A DNA stretch of 64,000 nucleotides from Neodontobutis hainanensis (GCA_024349245.1 JALDNG010000041.1:310001-374000); one strand, 5' to 3'. Counted from the stretch's first letter, positions 40,501 through 54,120 are shown. Notes: generated by a model not told the origin, from the sequence alone. Numbers and translations are program-made.

Positions 40501-43500
40501 GCAGGCATATTGGATTCTGTTTTTCCAACTTTTTACTTACAGTAGTTTCCATGTTCAACCATGCTACATTTGTCATTTATTTCTTTAGGCAAAGGTTTGT
40601 GTACATAGAATAATGTACAGCATGTGTAACAACTGTAGGTGTGTGATTTTGAGCAGCAGAGTAGATTGAGGAGAGTGAGTTTAACAGGGGCAATAAACAG
40701 AATGGAAGTGGGAGAGGAAGCAAGACCATACTGTAAGGATTCCTTTTATTTATGCAATATTTTTGTTGTCTAATATTAGTACTTGACAAAGGACCAGTCA
40801 TATGACCAAAGAGGACTGGACTGTTTTTCATTTGTGGTCGTAAGGCAGGGCTTAAATATTCAGTCTATATCCTTAAAGTCCTGAACTCATCGGGTCTGTC
40901 TGTCCTATCTTGTTTTGTTTTTATTGTAGTCCTAGTCATAATGTCTAGGTTAGTGCAGTCTTAACTACAACCTCAGAAACAGCTGTTCTATTTGTATAAG
41001 AAGTATGGTTTGTTTATGTGTACAGCAAAATCCAAATAAAAAAAGTAATTTAACTCTAGAAGAAAAAAAAAGGTGCCTTCCAATAACTCCTCCACAAACA
41101 ACAAAGCCAGCAATAACATTTCATAACCGCCCTTCAGTTCAGTGGCATTTACTCCTCAAGATCAGAGGATTAGAGGAGCTTGCACAGAAAGGTGTATGAA
41201 TACGAGAGTGGCCACAGAGCTCACATAACAGAGAGCAGTCATGTGGTTGGCCTGTGTCTCTCAGTCCAGACCCATGACTGCAGCACATGACTAACTGGGA
41301 GCTGGATTACTGCCTGACTATAGCGTGCTCACACCACCCGGTGCTTGGCGACAGCGTGCTACACCGATGATGCTCCAACTCACAATTCCCTTTCAAGCCC
41401 CACGCACAGTATTTTAGTCTTTTAGCCAAATGACATTTTGTGAGTGATTTGTGTTGAGGTGTAAAAAACTCATACATTCTACATTTTCTATTTTGAGTCA
41501 AAAGAATTCTCAAAGTCATATCTTAGAGTTTATGTGAGGCAACTTACAACACCTCAGGGACAATCAAAACAAGGTGATTGTCTAATTTATCTGTTGTTGC
41601 GCATGGAACTATAAATTTCTTAAATGAAATAGCACAATGCATGTGTGTATATATTTAGACATTCATTTGTGTGTGCATATGTGTCAATATATATTTGTGC
41701 TTTTTGGTTTTATGGACATTTTATTGTATCCACTGTTCAAATTTCTTTTTTAATCCATCTAGTGTAATATAAACTGTAAAAATCAGTTCTAGGGACAGGT
41801 GTTGCAAATTAGCCATGGCTATAAACACTGTGATACCGACATGTGATACTTTGAGAAGAGAATATATGTTTTTTGTATCTGTCTGTATCAAATAAATCAT
41901 AAATAAATAAAACATGCAGATGCATACACACATATCCACTGGCTGGTCACTGTCTGCTGCTAACAGCTTTTGACAAGTTTGGCTTCTATAGAATCACACA
42001 AAGGTTCGGTTGCACTTGAAACTTATGGCTCTTTTTACAACCGAATTAAAAAAAAAAACAAAGGGGCAAAACTATCCCCTAACACAGAGACACAGTGTTA
42101 TATGAGTTGCACAACAAAATGCCCCTGAGGTGGCTATTAACAAACCAACACATAGACCCATGCTTAATGAGTCAGAGCACCATGTACAGGTTTACATGTT
42201 TAGATATTTATGAAAATGTAGGACATGTGGCTGTTAGTACATACCAGTCAGCAGAGCGTGGTAGTGCAAACCTCTCTCCTTGTCTTGGTGCGAGCACACA
42301 TCAAATAGATAGGCCTTAATAGGTCCATCAATGAAGTCTGCAGCAAAGTCGAACACCACCACACCAAACATAACCACCACTATGGCCCATGTGCTCCGCA
42401 AAGGTCTGTCACTGACCAATGCTGTAAACAGGACAAAACATCAGTCTCTGTTATTGGAGGTTTTAAGGATGCATCGAGGAAAATGGTGTCACCTAAAACT
42501 TTATGAAACAAAATGTTGCGTAAAAACTTATGAGTCTTTGACATTAGAACAAAAGGTTTTAGATTCTTCAGTCAAACACAAATAGAAACTAATTACACAT
42601 GACACGTTGTAGTTAAATATAAACTGCAGTTCACTTTCTTCTCCTTAAAGTTTTGAAAAGTGACAAAAAACATAATGTGTTGATTTTATAGCTGAAAGGG
42701 TAATACTTATTACTTCTAACAATTCAAACATTATGTCATGCAACTTATTTGGCATACAACATTAGAAGATAACACACCTCAAACCTCGTCATCAGGTGAA
42801 AGAAATACATTACTACAGTAGCTGGTAGTATAGTCTATCTCAACATTTAACATGAATAAGCATGTAAATAACTACAACTGTCACCTGGCAATAATATTTT
42901 ATAGCCATTTTCTAGAACAATTGTGAAAATTTGCATATTCCAGCATTTGATCTCACTCCGAGGTACAATACAGAAGCTGGGTGTTTGTATGTGATCAAGT
43001 CTCAAATAAAGGCTCTTCAGTCTGCTTGTCAGTCACATAAAGCTCAGGAATGCTTTTGTGTACAGATTTTCTTCTCGTGACACAGCCTGAAGCCAAATGA
43101 GCAGTTTAGCTCTTTTAAACTTGAAGCCTATGATGTGCGAGAAAATGTTCTCAGTCATGCCTCGTTGTTTTCCTAATACCAATGGGTCCCATTAAAAACT
43201 TAAACTAACTCATGTCACAAATTCAATATGTGGCAACATATATTAGAAGTAAAACTCTTTATTTTCCTTTGTATTAGACTATATGAGAAGGTACAGACTC
43301 TTAATTAATATTTATTAGAGTAAATAAGCCTTGTTAATAATCAGCCGGAAACACAAAACACTCAAGTTAAATAACAATGTCAAGGTGATGAGATGTAAAA
43401 TATGTAAAATAAATAAAATAATAAATCAGTTTTCTTTATCTCACCTGAAATAACAGCATCTCCATTAAGGAACAGGGTGAGTCCCATAAGCATTAGAATA

Positions 43501-43916
43501 CCCAGAGTCAGAATATAAGGCCTCCTTCGGCCCCATGCCGAGCGGCAATAATCGCTGGCTGAGCCAATGACAGGCTGCAACAGAAAGCCCAAGATGGGAC
43601 TGATCAGCCAGACCAGGCTGTACAGACTGCGTGGCAGGCCCACACTGAGGAGCACCGGTGTGACAAATGCTGCCTCCACAGCGTAGCAGAATTCCCTTCC
43701 AAACATCACCAGGCCGTGGAGGATGAGCCGACCCCGGGACCGCCGAGGGGGCTCCACAGCTCCGAACACAGCACCCTCCCCACTGTCCATGAAGTCCACT
43801 TTGGAGCCTGTACAGTCTGTTGAGTACTGGTCCAAACCATTGCTGATATGTTTCCCAGAATCTGAAAACCGACAGGGCTGTGGCCTTATGGACTGGTCGT
43901 CTGACAAAAGTGTCAT
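34529..43916 (-). CDS. slc45a2: slc45a2, solute carrier 45 member 2 (melanosomal transporter, MATP/AIM1)
   Basis: Seven exons, minus strand: 43445-43916, 42245-42421, 39590-39960, 37844-37987, 36198-36321, 35617-35819, 34529-34750; all GT-AG and in phase, 570 residues (human 530). It is a 12-helix MFS transporter of the sucrose-transporter-like SLC45 family, found in melanosomes, where it raises luminal pH and allows tyrosinase to work; loss gives oculocutaneous albinism in humans and pale fish mutants. Visible: MFGREFCYAVEAAFVTPVLL (TM1), the family signature WGRRRPYILTLG between TM2 and TM3, VVFDFAADFIDGPIKAYLFD, a variable central loop rich in Ser/Ala, GWTAFLCNMLFFTDFMGQ, and a C-terminus ending FIRYVE. 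The longer N-terminus explains part of the extra length. A second in-frame acceptor at exon 4 (start 37981) would drop two residues. AATAAA (minus) is at 34492-34497. Introns hold no recognised gene. Confidence 0.95.
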
Positions 43917-44149
43917 AGTCAGAAATAGAAAAGAATGGCAGAAAAAGTAAATAAAGTTTAAAAAAGACAAAGGGAACAAGATTCTCTCTGGTTGAGCCAA
44001 GTGAGGGAGAAGTGGCCAAAAACCCAATCCGCGCTGCGGGCCTAACTTGGACTAATTATACACTCTGCTGCATAGCTGATCAGTGAGTCCAAATCCACAG
44101 CTTTACTTTGCAGCTGGACTGAGCAGAGCATCAGACTCAATGAAGTCGA

Positions 44150-44270
44150 AAGAGAAGGGGCGGAGAGAGAAGAGGCTGTATTTAACGGATAGCCCAATTT
44201 CTCTCCACCCTGTTAGAGTAGTAAGTCCTCAGGGATGCTCTGTGTGTGAGAACTGCATGCATGTGAGCGC
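44150..44270 (-). promoter_or_regulatory. slc45a2: Probable slc45a2 promoter with M-box-like E-box and TATA-like element
   Basis: Upstream of the first coding exon, on the minus strand, a TTAAATA element lies near 44178-44185. About 80 bp further upstream, CATGTGA is at 44260-44266 (written on the plus strand). CATGTG is the core bound by MITF in pigment-gene promoters. Spacing fits a transcription start near 44150 and a 5' UTR of about 230 nt. The elements are short, so this is suggestive only. Confidence 0.3.
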
Positions 44271-44519
44271 ACTGTGATGCTCATCCAGTCAGTCTGTCTG
44301 TAGTATTTATACAACCTGGAAAAATGACATAAACACAATTTTACATTTAGACAAGACTTAACCTTGTTAATCTAAGGCAAACTGCATGGTCACAGTAGCT
44401 CAGTTATAAACAAACATAAAACAAAGCGGTTAATGTAAATATATGTATGTAATACTATAAAGCAAAAGGGAATTTGTGATGTACATATAGATGTAAGATG
44501 GAAACTGATAAGCATAAAA

Positions 44520-44960
44520 CAAGAGACAACTGTAAAATTGGAATTATCTTTTGCACACAGGTGAGTTACTGTAAAAGGTGAATTGCTTAGCGTTGTGGGT
44601 GAGGAATTCTCCAGGATGTAGGGCAGTTTGTTCAGTAACATTCTGTCCATCACCAACTCAAATGCCTTCATTCAGTCAAGAAACTGTCCAGCCTTTCGGA
44701 TCAGTCCGTTGAGGTTAATGTCCCTCTTGATAATGCTCCAGTAGGAGATCCTGGAGCTGTGCTGGAAGTTGGAGGTGTAGAGTGAACAGGAAGGGAGACA
44801 GGACAGTCCCTGTGGCGCCCCCGTGGCGCCGGTATCAGACAGGGACCCCGTCAGTCACACAAACTGGGGCCTGTCAGACAAAAAGTCGGTAATCCAGGAT
44901 ACACCCATCCTGAGCAGGTCCAACAACAGAAAGGACAGTTCTTCCTGTGGCCAGTACTTT
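44520..44960 (-). mobile_element. Degenerate LINE fragment (Rex/CR1-like reverse transcriptase), internally deleted
   Basis: On the minus strand the frames read VSWITDFLSDRPQFV, then TGTVLSPFLFTLYTSNFQ, then directly INLNGLIRKAGQFLD and DRMLLNKLPYILENSSP. These are conserved fish LINE blocks, but the active-site YxDD segment that should lie between the second and third is missing, so an internal deletion of the element is present. Confidence 0.65.
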
Positions 44961-46166
44961 GGCTTCCTTACCACTATAAACATGTACACCCCCCTCCCAC
45001 CCATGGGGCCAGGACTCCCCTGAAAAATATATTTGTAATCTCAGTGGATAAATAAAAATAAATTAAAAAAAATAATAAAATGATACTCATTCTTGCCTCC
45101 AGCACAATCCAGGTGTGAGTGAGCACGCTGCAGCAACTAGAGATGACAGCGTTGTTCACGCCAACATGAGCCTGATACTCAAACTGTAAAAGGTTTTGCA
45201 AAGAGAAACACACATAACTGTAAAAATACATGGGTTATTATTTATATTGATCTGTTTTCGTAACTCTATTTTTCCAACTTTCTTAAACTTCCCATACTCC
45301 TGTTTTTTACCAATTTTTCAAGAGCTGAACTCAAAGATCTAAGACTTGTTCAGTGTAATTGCAGTGTCTTTGCGTTGACAGCGGGATAGAGAAAAAGCGA
45401 ATAGCTGCCCTCACCACTTACATAATGCTTTAGTTTTCATTAGAGTTAGAAATAGATAAAATAATTCCAAAAACCTATACAATTACTACTGAGACAGAAC
45501 ATTCAGCTTTTACACAGAGCACTGTGTTAAAAACAATCATATTGTTCTTTATAGTCCTGTTGTATTTATTTTCCAAGTCTGATATGTGAAAACCTACTCT
45601 TGGTACAGTTTCATGTGTAACATGTCAGAGTGTGTCAGAGTGAGCTCTTTCTAAAGGAGTTTGTCTGGCGTAGCTTTAGCACCTGATGCTGGAGAAGTGA
45701 CCCCAAACAGAAAACAAAGATGATGAAAAATAATTTCCTGTTAGTTAGAAAACAAAATGCACATCACAGACATCCCAGGAAATGTTATCTTTTTCTCATA
45801 AATCTTTGAGTAAGTTTTTAAACAATAACTTATTTATATTATATAATGATGTAGGTTACATGACATATAGCCTACAGATGCATTTTACAATTTTATTTTA
45901 TTTATCTTGGATATAGACTAGAAAAGAGCCTTTGAGGTATTCAGATGAAGTTTATATCTGGTAAATGTTGGAGCTGTGATAACCACCTTTAATCTTTTAT
46001 TGCCCTTTGGACTGAAGCATTAATATCCTGGAGGAGAGTCTATGTCCAGCAGACTTCCAGGAAAGGTCACAATAAAGTGAAGTGTCGCTCCATCTCACAA
46101 TCTATCTTGTGATCAAAATCACAAGAGCACAAATTGGACTCAATCACACTTGGTAGAGAATGTGTC

Positions 46167-46222
46167 CATAAAGCATAAAGCATAAAGCATAAAGCATAAA
46201 GCATAAAGCATAAAGCATAAAG
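46167..46222 (+). repeat. CATAAAG heptamer, 8 perfect tandem copies
   Basis: Eight exact head-to-tail copies of a 7-bp unit (56 bp) with no variants, which suggests a recent expansion. Confidence 0.97.
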
Positions 46223-47435
46223 CACAACTTTTTTGTCTTTTGTTTGCTGTAGTTTATGGGTGCCAAATGTAAAATTTGAAATTTAAACTTGTTAAATTAT
46301 GTATAATTATTATATAAAGTGGTTTCTTTAAATTTAGCTCTTTTCAAAACACAAATATGTTTAAATATTATAAATAATGTTAAATACTAAATCTAAATGT
46401 TAAATTTATATTTGCTAAAAACTAAATATTTAGAAAATATTTAAATGATGAGCATGACATTAAATGAAAATCTGAGTCATTTCAAATTTGCAATGAAAAT
46501 GTAATAAATCCAACTTCCAGCCAGGTGTAGCAAATATTGGAGGCAATACAATCACTTTTGGCAATAACACAGGGAACACGTGTTGGCGTCTCCAGCTCAT
46601 TGAAAGTGTAAAAGGTCATCTATTTCTCCACGTCAGTGTGGTTCCCAAGAAAGAAAAAGTCCAAACAATGAAATTCCCAGTGAGAGAACTCCAAGAAATT
46701 CCCTTTATTTCCTAGTGCATTAATAGAAGCTGTTTATAAAACCATATTTTTCTCTTCACGTGTTTATGATAGGCAAGTTGAAAGTAGGCCCAAAATAGTT
46801 CCTGTAAAAAGCAGCATTTTAAACAAAACAATTATCAAGAAATAGTAAAAACATGCACTTAAAGAACAGAAGCACACGTAAGACGCACATGAATATCCTT
46901 TGAGTAGCTATCAAAGGATTACAAAATATATAGATAAGGCTACTGAAAATAAAAATACTAAAATAATTGCTCCTGTTATTATTGTGTTGTTCTTTTTGCT
47001 GTCCTTACTCACTGTGGAGGCCTTAGTGATTAATATACTGCTTTCTGTTTGTTGTTTGAGAAGTCACTGAACCGTGAATGCTTTTTTTAGCCATTTAATT
47101 TCTACGTCTGACAATGAGCGTGCTCCGGTAATGACATGTCAAAAAACTTCTCACTTTCCAAATGAAAGCCGGTGGACAAAAACAATCCTCCACAGAAACA
47201 TAACAACAAAAATTTCCCCCACTACAAGCGCCTTGTTGAATGAGTCCTCTACTAAACTAAGAAATCACAAGGGGACATTTGTGATCCACAACAGCGGCAA
47301 TTTAAGCAAATCAAGTGATGATGCATGTGATCCCATGGGGTCAGAGCACTAATCATCTGCAATAGAGAGCTGGGAGTCAGCTGAAGCCAGGCCCACACTG
47401 TTGACGATTTACACAGGCCTGATTTATTCAGTGTC

Positions 47436-47467
47436 TCACACACACACACAAACACACAGACACACAG

Positions 47468-47513
<46 letters not shown>

Positions 47514-47674
47514 ACACACACACACACATACACACAGACACACACAGACACACACACACACATACACACACACAGACACACACACACATACAGACACACA
47601 GACACACACACACACACACAGACACACACACAGACACACACACAGACACACAGACACACACACACACACACACA

Positions 47675-47713
<39 letters not shown>

Positions 47714-47951
47714 ACACACACATACACACAGACACACACACACACACACACACACATACACACAGACACACACACACACACACACATACACACACACACA
47801 CACATACACACAGACACACACAGACACACACACACACATACACACACACAGACACACACACACATACAGACACACAGACACACACACACACACACAGACA
47901 CACACACAGACACACACACAGACACACAGACACACACACACACACACACAG

Positions 47952-48043
<92 letters not shown>

Positions 48044-48062
48044 ACAGACACACACACATACA

Positions 48063-48119
<57 letters not shown>

Positions 48120-48175
48120 ATACACACACACAGACACACACACACCACACAGACACACACACACGGACACACACC
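47436..48175. repeat. Large compound CA/GACA/TACA microsatellite (about 740 bp)
   Basis: CA dinucleotides interrupted at irregular places by CAGA and CATA variants. The variant pattern starting at 47527 recurs 276 bp later at 47803, with the same order and spacing of interruptions over at least 100 bp, so the array contains a segmental tandem duplication. The long frames over it (His/Thr-rich on plus, Cys/Val-rich on minus) are not genes. Confidence 0.95.
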
Positions 48176-50227
48176 TCAGCAGTTGGTTTGACATTCACCT
48201 GCCAACATGGCTGGAGATCATTTATTCATATAATTACACAGTGAGAAACTTACAATTATGTCACTGCGTTTTCTCAAAAGAAAACAAAGAAGAACGGAAC
48301 AGCACAGGTCTTTGGTTTTGTAAAGACTTGAAGAAAACTGAATATATATTTGATTGTCATTTGCATACTATATAACATGTAGAATAACAAAAAGGAGATA
48401 GGCTACATTGCAAAATAGATCATAATTATTAAGAAATATGCACAATGAAAAAGATAAAAGATAATCTGTGTGAATCACTTTTTTTAACTCTAAAATCTCC
48501 AAAAATGTAATAACAAAGGGGATTTGTCGGTAAAGATCAGTAGGAAAATTGAAGATAGCTTTGACTTTTCTCAGCATCCAAATGCCGGGAAACTGCTGGC
48601 ACAGTTCTGATTGGTGAGAGGCATTCACAAAACCATTTAAACCAAGGTGACATAGAACAATCATTGCAGTCTGTGATGATTAAACATCCATTTTCAGAAG
48701 CCTTTTCTCCATGATGTCCAAAATAAGGAAAAGAAAAAAAAACTACTGAGCTGTAAAGACCAGTAGAAACCTTCAGTCCAGAAGACCATTTACATTAAGA
48801 CAGAAAATTAATTATGATGATACTGTATATTGCAAATCAAATTGACTTTGACATATCAGTGTTGCTCTATGTGATCAGCCTGGTATGTGTAGAGTTTAAT
48901 TTTAATCAAGTCCTCTTTTATTCAAGTTTAGTCATGTTTAACACAGCTTCATATCACAGATATGATCTGCTTCCCACTTTATACAAACCAATAAAATAAA
49001 TGAATAAAAATAATGACACACAATAAAAAGTATTTATTACTGTGCTACTATTTTATGTCAAGGGTTGCTTGTTTGTTAAAAAGATTTAAGGTTCTTTAAA
49101 AGAGTTTATTTTTAAAGCAACACAATGTACATTTTTACACCAAAATATAGAAACAAAAATAATTTAAAAGTTGATGGTTTAAAGTCAAAGTGCATCTGGT
49201 TCTACAGACACTAAGTATCTACAATACTACAAATCTACAATCTTACTTGTAATATCAAATTTAACTGTACTTATACTAAAAAAAATAGTTGTATAGTACA
49301 TTTAAAGGTTTAAATAAATACCAACATTTCACACACCAGACTAATCTCAGATTTAGTAATCTGGCCGGTGCCTGGCCGTGTGCAGAGAAAGTCAGATGTT
49401 CAGTCACGCCACAAGCATTCCTCGAATACCTGCTGCACACGAGACTGAGCAGTACATCAGTGAGGGAAGACTGGCTACACCGTGATGCATATGATCCATA
49501 CAAGATAATATCATGTGATGGCAAAAATAAATTCTCACTAATGGAATAAGATCATAGACACGAGAAGTGATTTTAAAGTTTTGGGTTTGTATTAACCAAA
49601 AGTGCCAATGTCTGAGGTCTGAGTCATAACAAGAAATTAAAACTTTATTAAACTATTCAACATGGAAATTGGTTTATGTAAACCCCTTGCTATGAATAAC
49701 AGGAAATAGACGAGACAGAATTTATCAATTTGCAAGAAATGTTTATTAGACTACATGGTTTGATTTGACTCATTACATGGCTATTCAATACATCAGTAAA
49801 GAGATTGTGTAATTAACCGTGGATAACAACCCACATTATACACATCGAGGTATAAGTAAGGTAAAATACAATAATGTATTGTGTGGCAAAAGCAGACACA
49901 ACCTCTTCAAAGCATGTTGAAGCAATGATCACAGTTATGCTGTCTGCAAACTTAATGTGGTCACATTAAAAGGCCATAAATTCTGTTAAAAAAAAATAAG
50001 TACACCATCTCTGTTTTGAGCAGGAAAGTGAACACGTGACATAAAATTACACACAAAAAAATTAAATAAAGAAAAATTTCCTGTTTTTGCACTACTCTAG
50101 GCATCTTTTCTTCTTTGTCAACCTTTATTAACACCATTTAACAGCTGTAGCAGATGTCATTTAAGTAGTAGATCTTGTTATTTAACTTTAATGATTATTT
50201 CCAAGTCAACACTTTCACTGCAGACTA

Positions 50228-53200
50228 TTACAGCTTAGCCTTGGCACCATGAGACTCTATGATCCCCGCTGCGAGTAAATGGTCAATCTGCCCTGATGTG
50301 AAGCCGTACTCCTGTAGGACCTCCACCGTATGCTCTCCAATTAAAGGATCAGGAGTAAGGCAGGGCTCAGCAGGAGTCCGGCAAAGCACAGGGGCTGGCC
50401 TTGGACTCTCCTCGCCACTGGAGTCTTTGATGAAAGATCCTCTCTGCTGGTTATGGGGGTGTGAGCTCACCTCATCAAAAGACAACACAGGTGTAACACA
50501 AGCATCCATGCCATCAAATATTCCAGCCCACTCTTCCTGGGTCTTTGATGCAAAACGCTCTGTGAAGATGCGTCGGAGTTCTGGCCAGTCATTAAAGCTC
50601 ATTTGATGAGGTAATTCTGTAGATTCCAAATCTAAACCTAGTGAGGAAGACTGAAGAAGTCACTAACATGTCAACAGACAGAATGATGTAAACATTTAAA
50701 AAAAAAATGACATGTACAAACCCTTGAGTAACTCTTTGTAGAACTGTGACTCAATGGCGCCAACAGCCATGTATTTTCCATCTGATGTCTGGTAGGTGTC
50801 ATAAAAGGGAGCCCCGCTGTCCAGCATGTTCTGTCCTCTAGGGTTGGTCCACATGCCAATGCGATTAGATTTCCAAACGAATGAACCCACATATGCAGCA
50901 CCTTCTACCTAAACAAAGGTGTTTGAAACATCTTTACAAATAATCAATTCAAATCAAATAATACACTTTCTGTTTATTCAGAGTACAAGTTTTTGAGGAA
51001 ATAAAAACAACCAATAAGGCACTAAAAAATACTTTCTGCAGTTTTCTATTTGCATTTACCAAATGAAACACTAATAACACCAAATAAAATTATTAGTGCT
51101 GCGGACAATACACATCACATTTCTTAAGCTGTGCTGTTCTTGTTTCTTACTTGGTTTATTTTTATTTATTTATTTTATTTAGTGAGAAAAATCTTTATGT
51201 CCTTTTTACTACAGGTATTTTATAACGCTAGTAGGACAGTAAGAAATCTTGTCACATTTCATTTATAGCAGGTGAAAAACACTTACACACAACAGGAAAG
51301 GGCAAAGTAATCAATATGATGGAGGTTGGGACGCAGCCTCTGTTTGGCCCTCAGCCCTGTGTCTTTGTTATATCTATATTTCAGGTTTTGCAGACAGCAA
51401 ATATTGAAACACATTTATTGATTTGATTGTTCATGCTCAGAGTCTTCAGTTTATAAAATACCAAAAGTCTAAACCATGCAGGACTGAACTCAAACTATTG
51501 TTCACAGTTCACAGACAAATCCTAAATGCCCATAAAATCCTAAACAACAAGCAACTATTAAAAGAGAAATGAAAGGTAAATGGTTTAATGGCAAGCTTTC
51601 GACAGGTTCAGCCTAAACCATTAGCTCTTGTGAAAAAAAAACACAACACATCATCCATGTTCCTTCTACACTGACTGCTCATTACTCATAATTGTGAGTC
51701 TAATGGCATACTCTTCCACCCCTTCTGAGGCAGTACCAGTTTAAACATCCCCAGACTTTACAAGCATATCTATGTATTTATAATGATTACATTTATTATG
51801 TACATTGTGAAAGAGCACAATTAATGTACAGAGTTATACTGAGGCAGCTTTGTAAGAGCACACTCAACGTTCAAACAGGTAAAAGCAGTCAACAGGAGGT
51901 ACTTAGCCTGTCAGTCATTTAGCTCTACTGTTATTGTCTCTGACCACCTACAAACAACATGTCTCCTGGCACTTATCCCCTCAGCAGAACTGTGAAGCAA
52001 AACCCCAGATAGAAGCAAAATATACGTATACATAAGTAAAAAAAAATTGTGTGTTCTTGACATAATAATTGAAGGTTACAAAAGAATACAGGAGTATGCC
52101 AAATGAAAGCACTATTTTCCTTTAGTTGCAGGATTACTGCTGCATTATTTTTATTAAAATAAAAAGTGGAAAAGATCCATATCAAAGACTGTGGGTTATT
52201 TACATTAAAAAAAGACCAGGAGCGTGTAATGTCTCTGCTCCATTAAAGCCAGTAGATGTCAGACACTGAGGCATTCACAAACTTTAATGTGTATTGAAGA
52301 ACCCTGTTGGCTGTCAAAATGATTACGGTCATCTAAAAAAGTTGATTCTGGGAAACTTTTGCAATCAAATAGCCTTGAGGCGTTGATCTTGAGGAGACTA
52401 CTTTTATACCACGCAGCCCGACATTTTCACTGGGCCCTGTAACAGTTCACCCACAGTCTATAGCCTTTTCCCTATTAGCTATAAGCCACGACTTTCTACA
52501 GAGATCTTTTTTTGCATCAATTTGTATCCACATAGTGGATCCAACAAAAGGAAAAACACAGGGATTCTGCCTAAGCCAAATGTATAGCACAATGTGACAT
52601 AGGTCAAAAAAGTGTTCTTACCATACTTGCATCGACAACCTGTCCTTTCCCTGACTTTGTCCTCTCCAACAGTGCAAGAACTATTCCCAAAGCACAGGTG
52701 AGACCCCCACCTGCAAAGTCTGCTACCAGGTTGAGTGGAGAGTAGGGCTTCTCCTGACTGCGACCCAGCCGCGATAAAAGTCCTGAGATATCAAAAGACA
52801 AAACAATACAGCTGATCTCCAGTGACACAAAAAGTTAAAATTAGGAGAAAGGCAGAAGCAACCCCTAAGCCCAAAATTACAGCATTTGGTCTTACATTAA
52901 TCAGCCTAAGCACAATGTCCTCTGTTTAAAAATAGCATTAGTCTTTGTTAAAATAATAGAAAGTGGCAAATAATCATTTCTATGGTCTCAATCAGGTAGT
53001 AGTAAGAAAACTGTTAGTTACTTGTTACTTCTTAAACATGCCAGATTTGCAAATATTAAACATGTAATACTAAAAAATACATATAATTGTCATGTGTATA
53101 CCTGACATTGCAAGATAGTTAATGTCATGTCCAGCCGCAAGTGCATAAGGTCCGCTCTGGCCATATCCAGTTAATCGAGCATAGATAAGCCGAGGGTTTT

Positions 53201-53699
53201 CTTTGAGGAGTTCTTGTGGCCCCAGTCCCAACTTCTCCATCACACCTGTGTGTACAAGAGGAATATTTTGTCTAACCTTCTTCATCAGCAGACATTTTAT
53301 ATTGTTCAGTAAAAAAAATAACCTTGCTATATATAAAATCCTAAATGACAAGTATTTACTATTCCATTTTAGAAAAAACATGAAAAACTCGATTTGAAAC
53401 ATCCGTGATCCTGAGTAAAGAAGGATTTACACACACTTTGTGTTTGTCTAACCTTTCCGATATGGTTCAAGGACCACATCTGATTGGAGACAGAGCTTCT
53501 TCAGCAGGCTTACACCTTCAGCAGTCTTCAGGTTAATAGCCACAGACTGTTTTCCTCTGCCCTGTGTGTCTATTGCCATGGCTGCTTTGGTGCGGTCAAT
53601 ACGGACCACCTTGGCACCAAAGTCTGACAGAATCATACCACAAAACGGAGCTGGTGCAAGGCCAGCTAATTCAATGACTCGAACTCCAGCCAGAGCCAT
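50228..53699 (-). CDS. amacr: amacr, alpha-methylacyl-CoA racemase
   Basis: Five coding exons, minus strand: 53453-53699, 53102-53245, 52622-52782, 50722-50908, 50228-50637; all GT-AG and in phase, 382 residues, the same as human. It interconverts (2R)- and (2S)-2-methylacyl-CoAs so that pristanoyl-CoA and bile-acid intermediates can enter beta-oxidation, in peroxisomes and mitochondria. It is a class III CoA-transferase fold (CaiB/BaiF) protein: LAGLAPAPFCGMILSDFGA at the N-terminus, catalytic His122 in AGHDINY and Asp152 in LVADFAGGG, PRGQNMLDSGAPFYDTY in the middle. The C-terminus is -AKL, a good peroxisomal targeting signal 1 (human ends -ASL). The start matches human MAL-G-VVEL. An acceptor just upstream (exon begins 53709) and a donor at 54068 indicate a noncoding first exon. 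Confidence 0.97.
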
Positions 53700-54067
53700 G
53701 GTTGAGATCCTGTGTTGAAGATTAATAAACACACATCATATATTCAAAAATCAACCAATGATCAAAAATCAAATGAAGGCTTTGATACACATTTAGAGTT
53801 TTTGTTAATGATACAACTGCCATAAAGCAGAGAGACAAACAGACCCGAGTAGCAAAAACACAACACAAAGTTCAGTGCCACTTTTGAACCGTAGTGTTTC
53901 AGAGAAAGGCTAGGTTATTTAGAAACTTGTTTAACTAGCGTTGAATAGATGCATCCCAGAATACAGAATAGTAACAGGTGCATTCCAATGTAAAAACTGT
54001 CAGGCTTAAGTTGTCATTTACTTAACTTACTTTACTTAACTCTCATGGCCAAACCATGCAATCTTAC

Positions 54068-54120
54068 CTGCGTTTGACGAAGTGTTAATGAAAAAAACCC
54101 GTTCAGCTTTTAGTGGCCTA
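54068..54120 (-). other. amacr: Probable noncoding first exon of amacr
   Basis: The donor AACGCAG followed by GTAAGAT on the minus strand ends an exon at 54068; the matching acceptor (cacag) precedes the start-codon exon at 53709. The right-hand limit of the exon is unknown and the value given is nominal. Confidence 0.5.

Larger units (their letters stand above)
44961..50123. other. Intergenic region between slc45a2 and amacr
   Basis: It holds a CATAAAG heptamer array (46167-46222) and a large compound CA array (47436-48175). The rest is AT-rich and I recognise no gene. A probable amacr polyadenylation signal (AATAAA, minus) lies at 50124-50129. Confidence 0.45.

Noticed and set aside
47252..48375. 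Long His/Thr-rich (plus) and Cys/Val-rich (minus) open frames of 250-320 residues
   Set aside because: They are translations of the compound CA microsatellite; a dinucleotide run lacks stops in all frames. There is no start context, homology or non-repeat coding part.
51585..51640. Imperfect inverted repeat (aatggttta ... taaaccatt) in an amacr intron
   Set aside because: The stem is short (about 9 bp) and there is no sign of a small-RNA gene or transposon end; chance in AT-rich DNA is sufficient.
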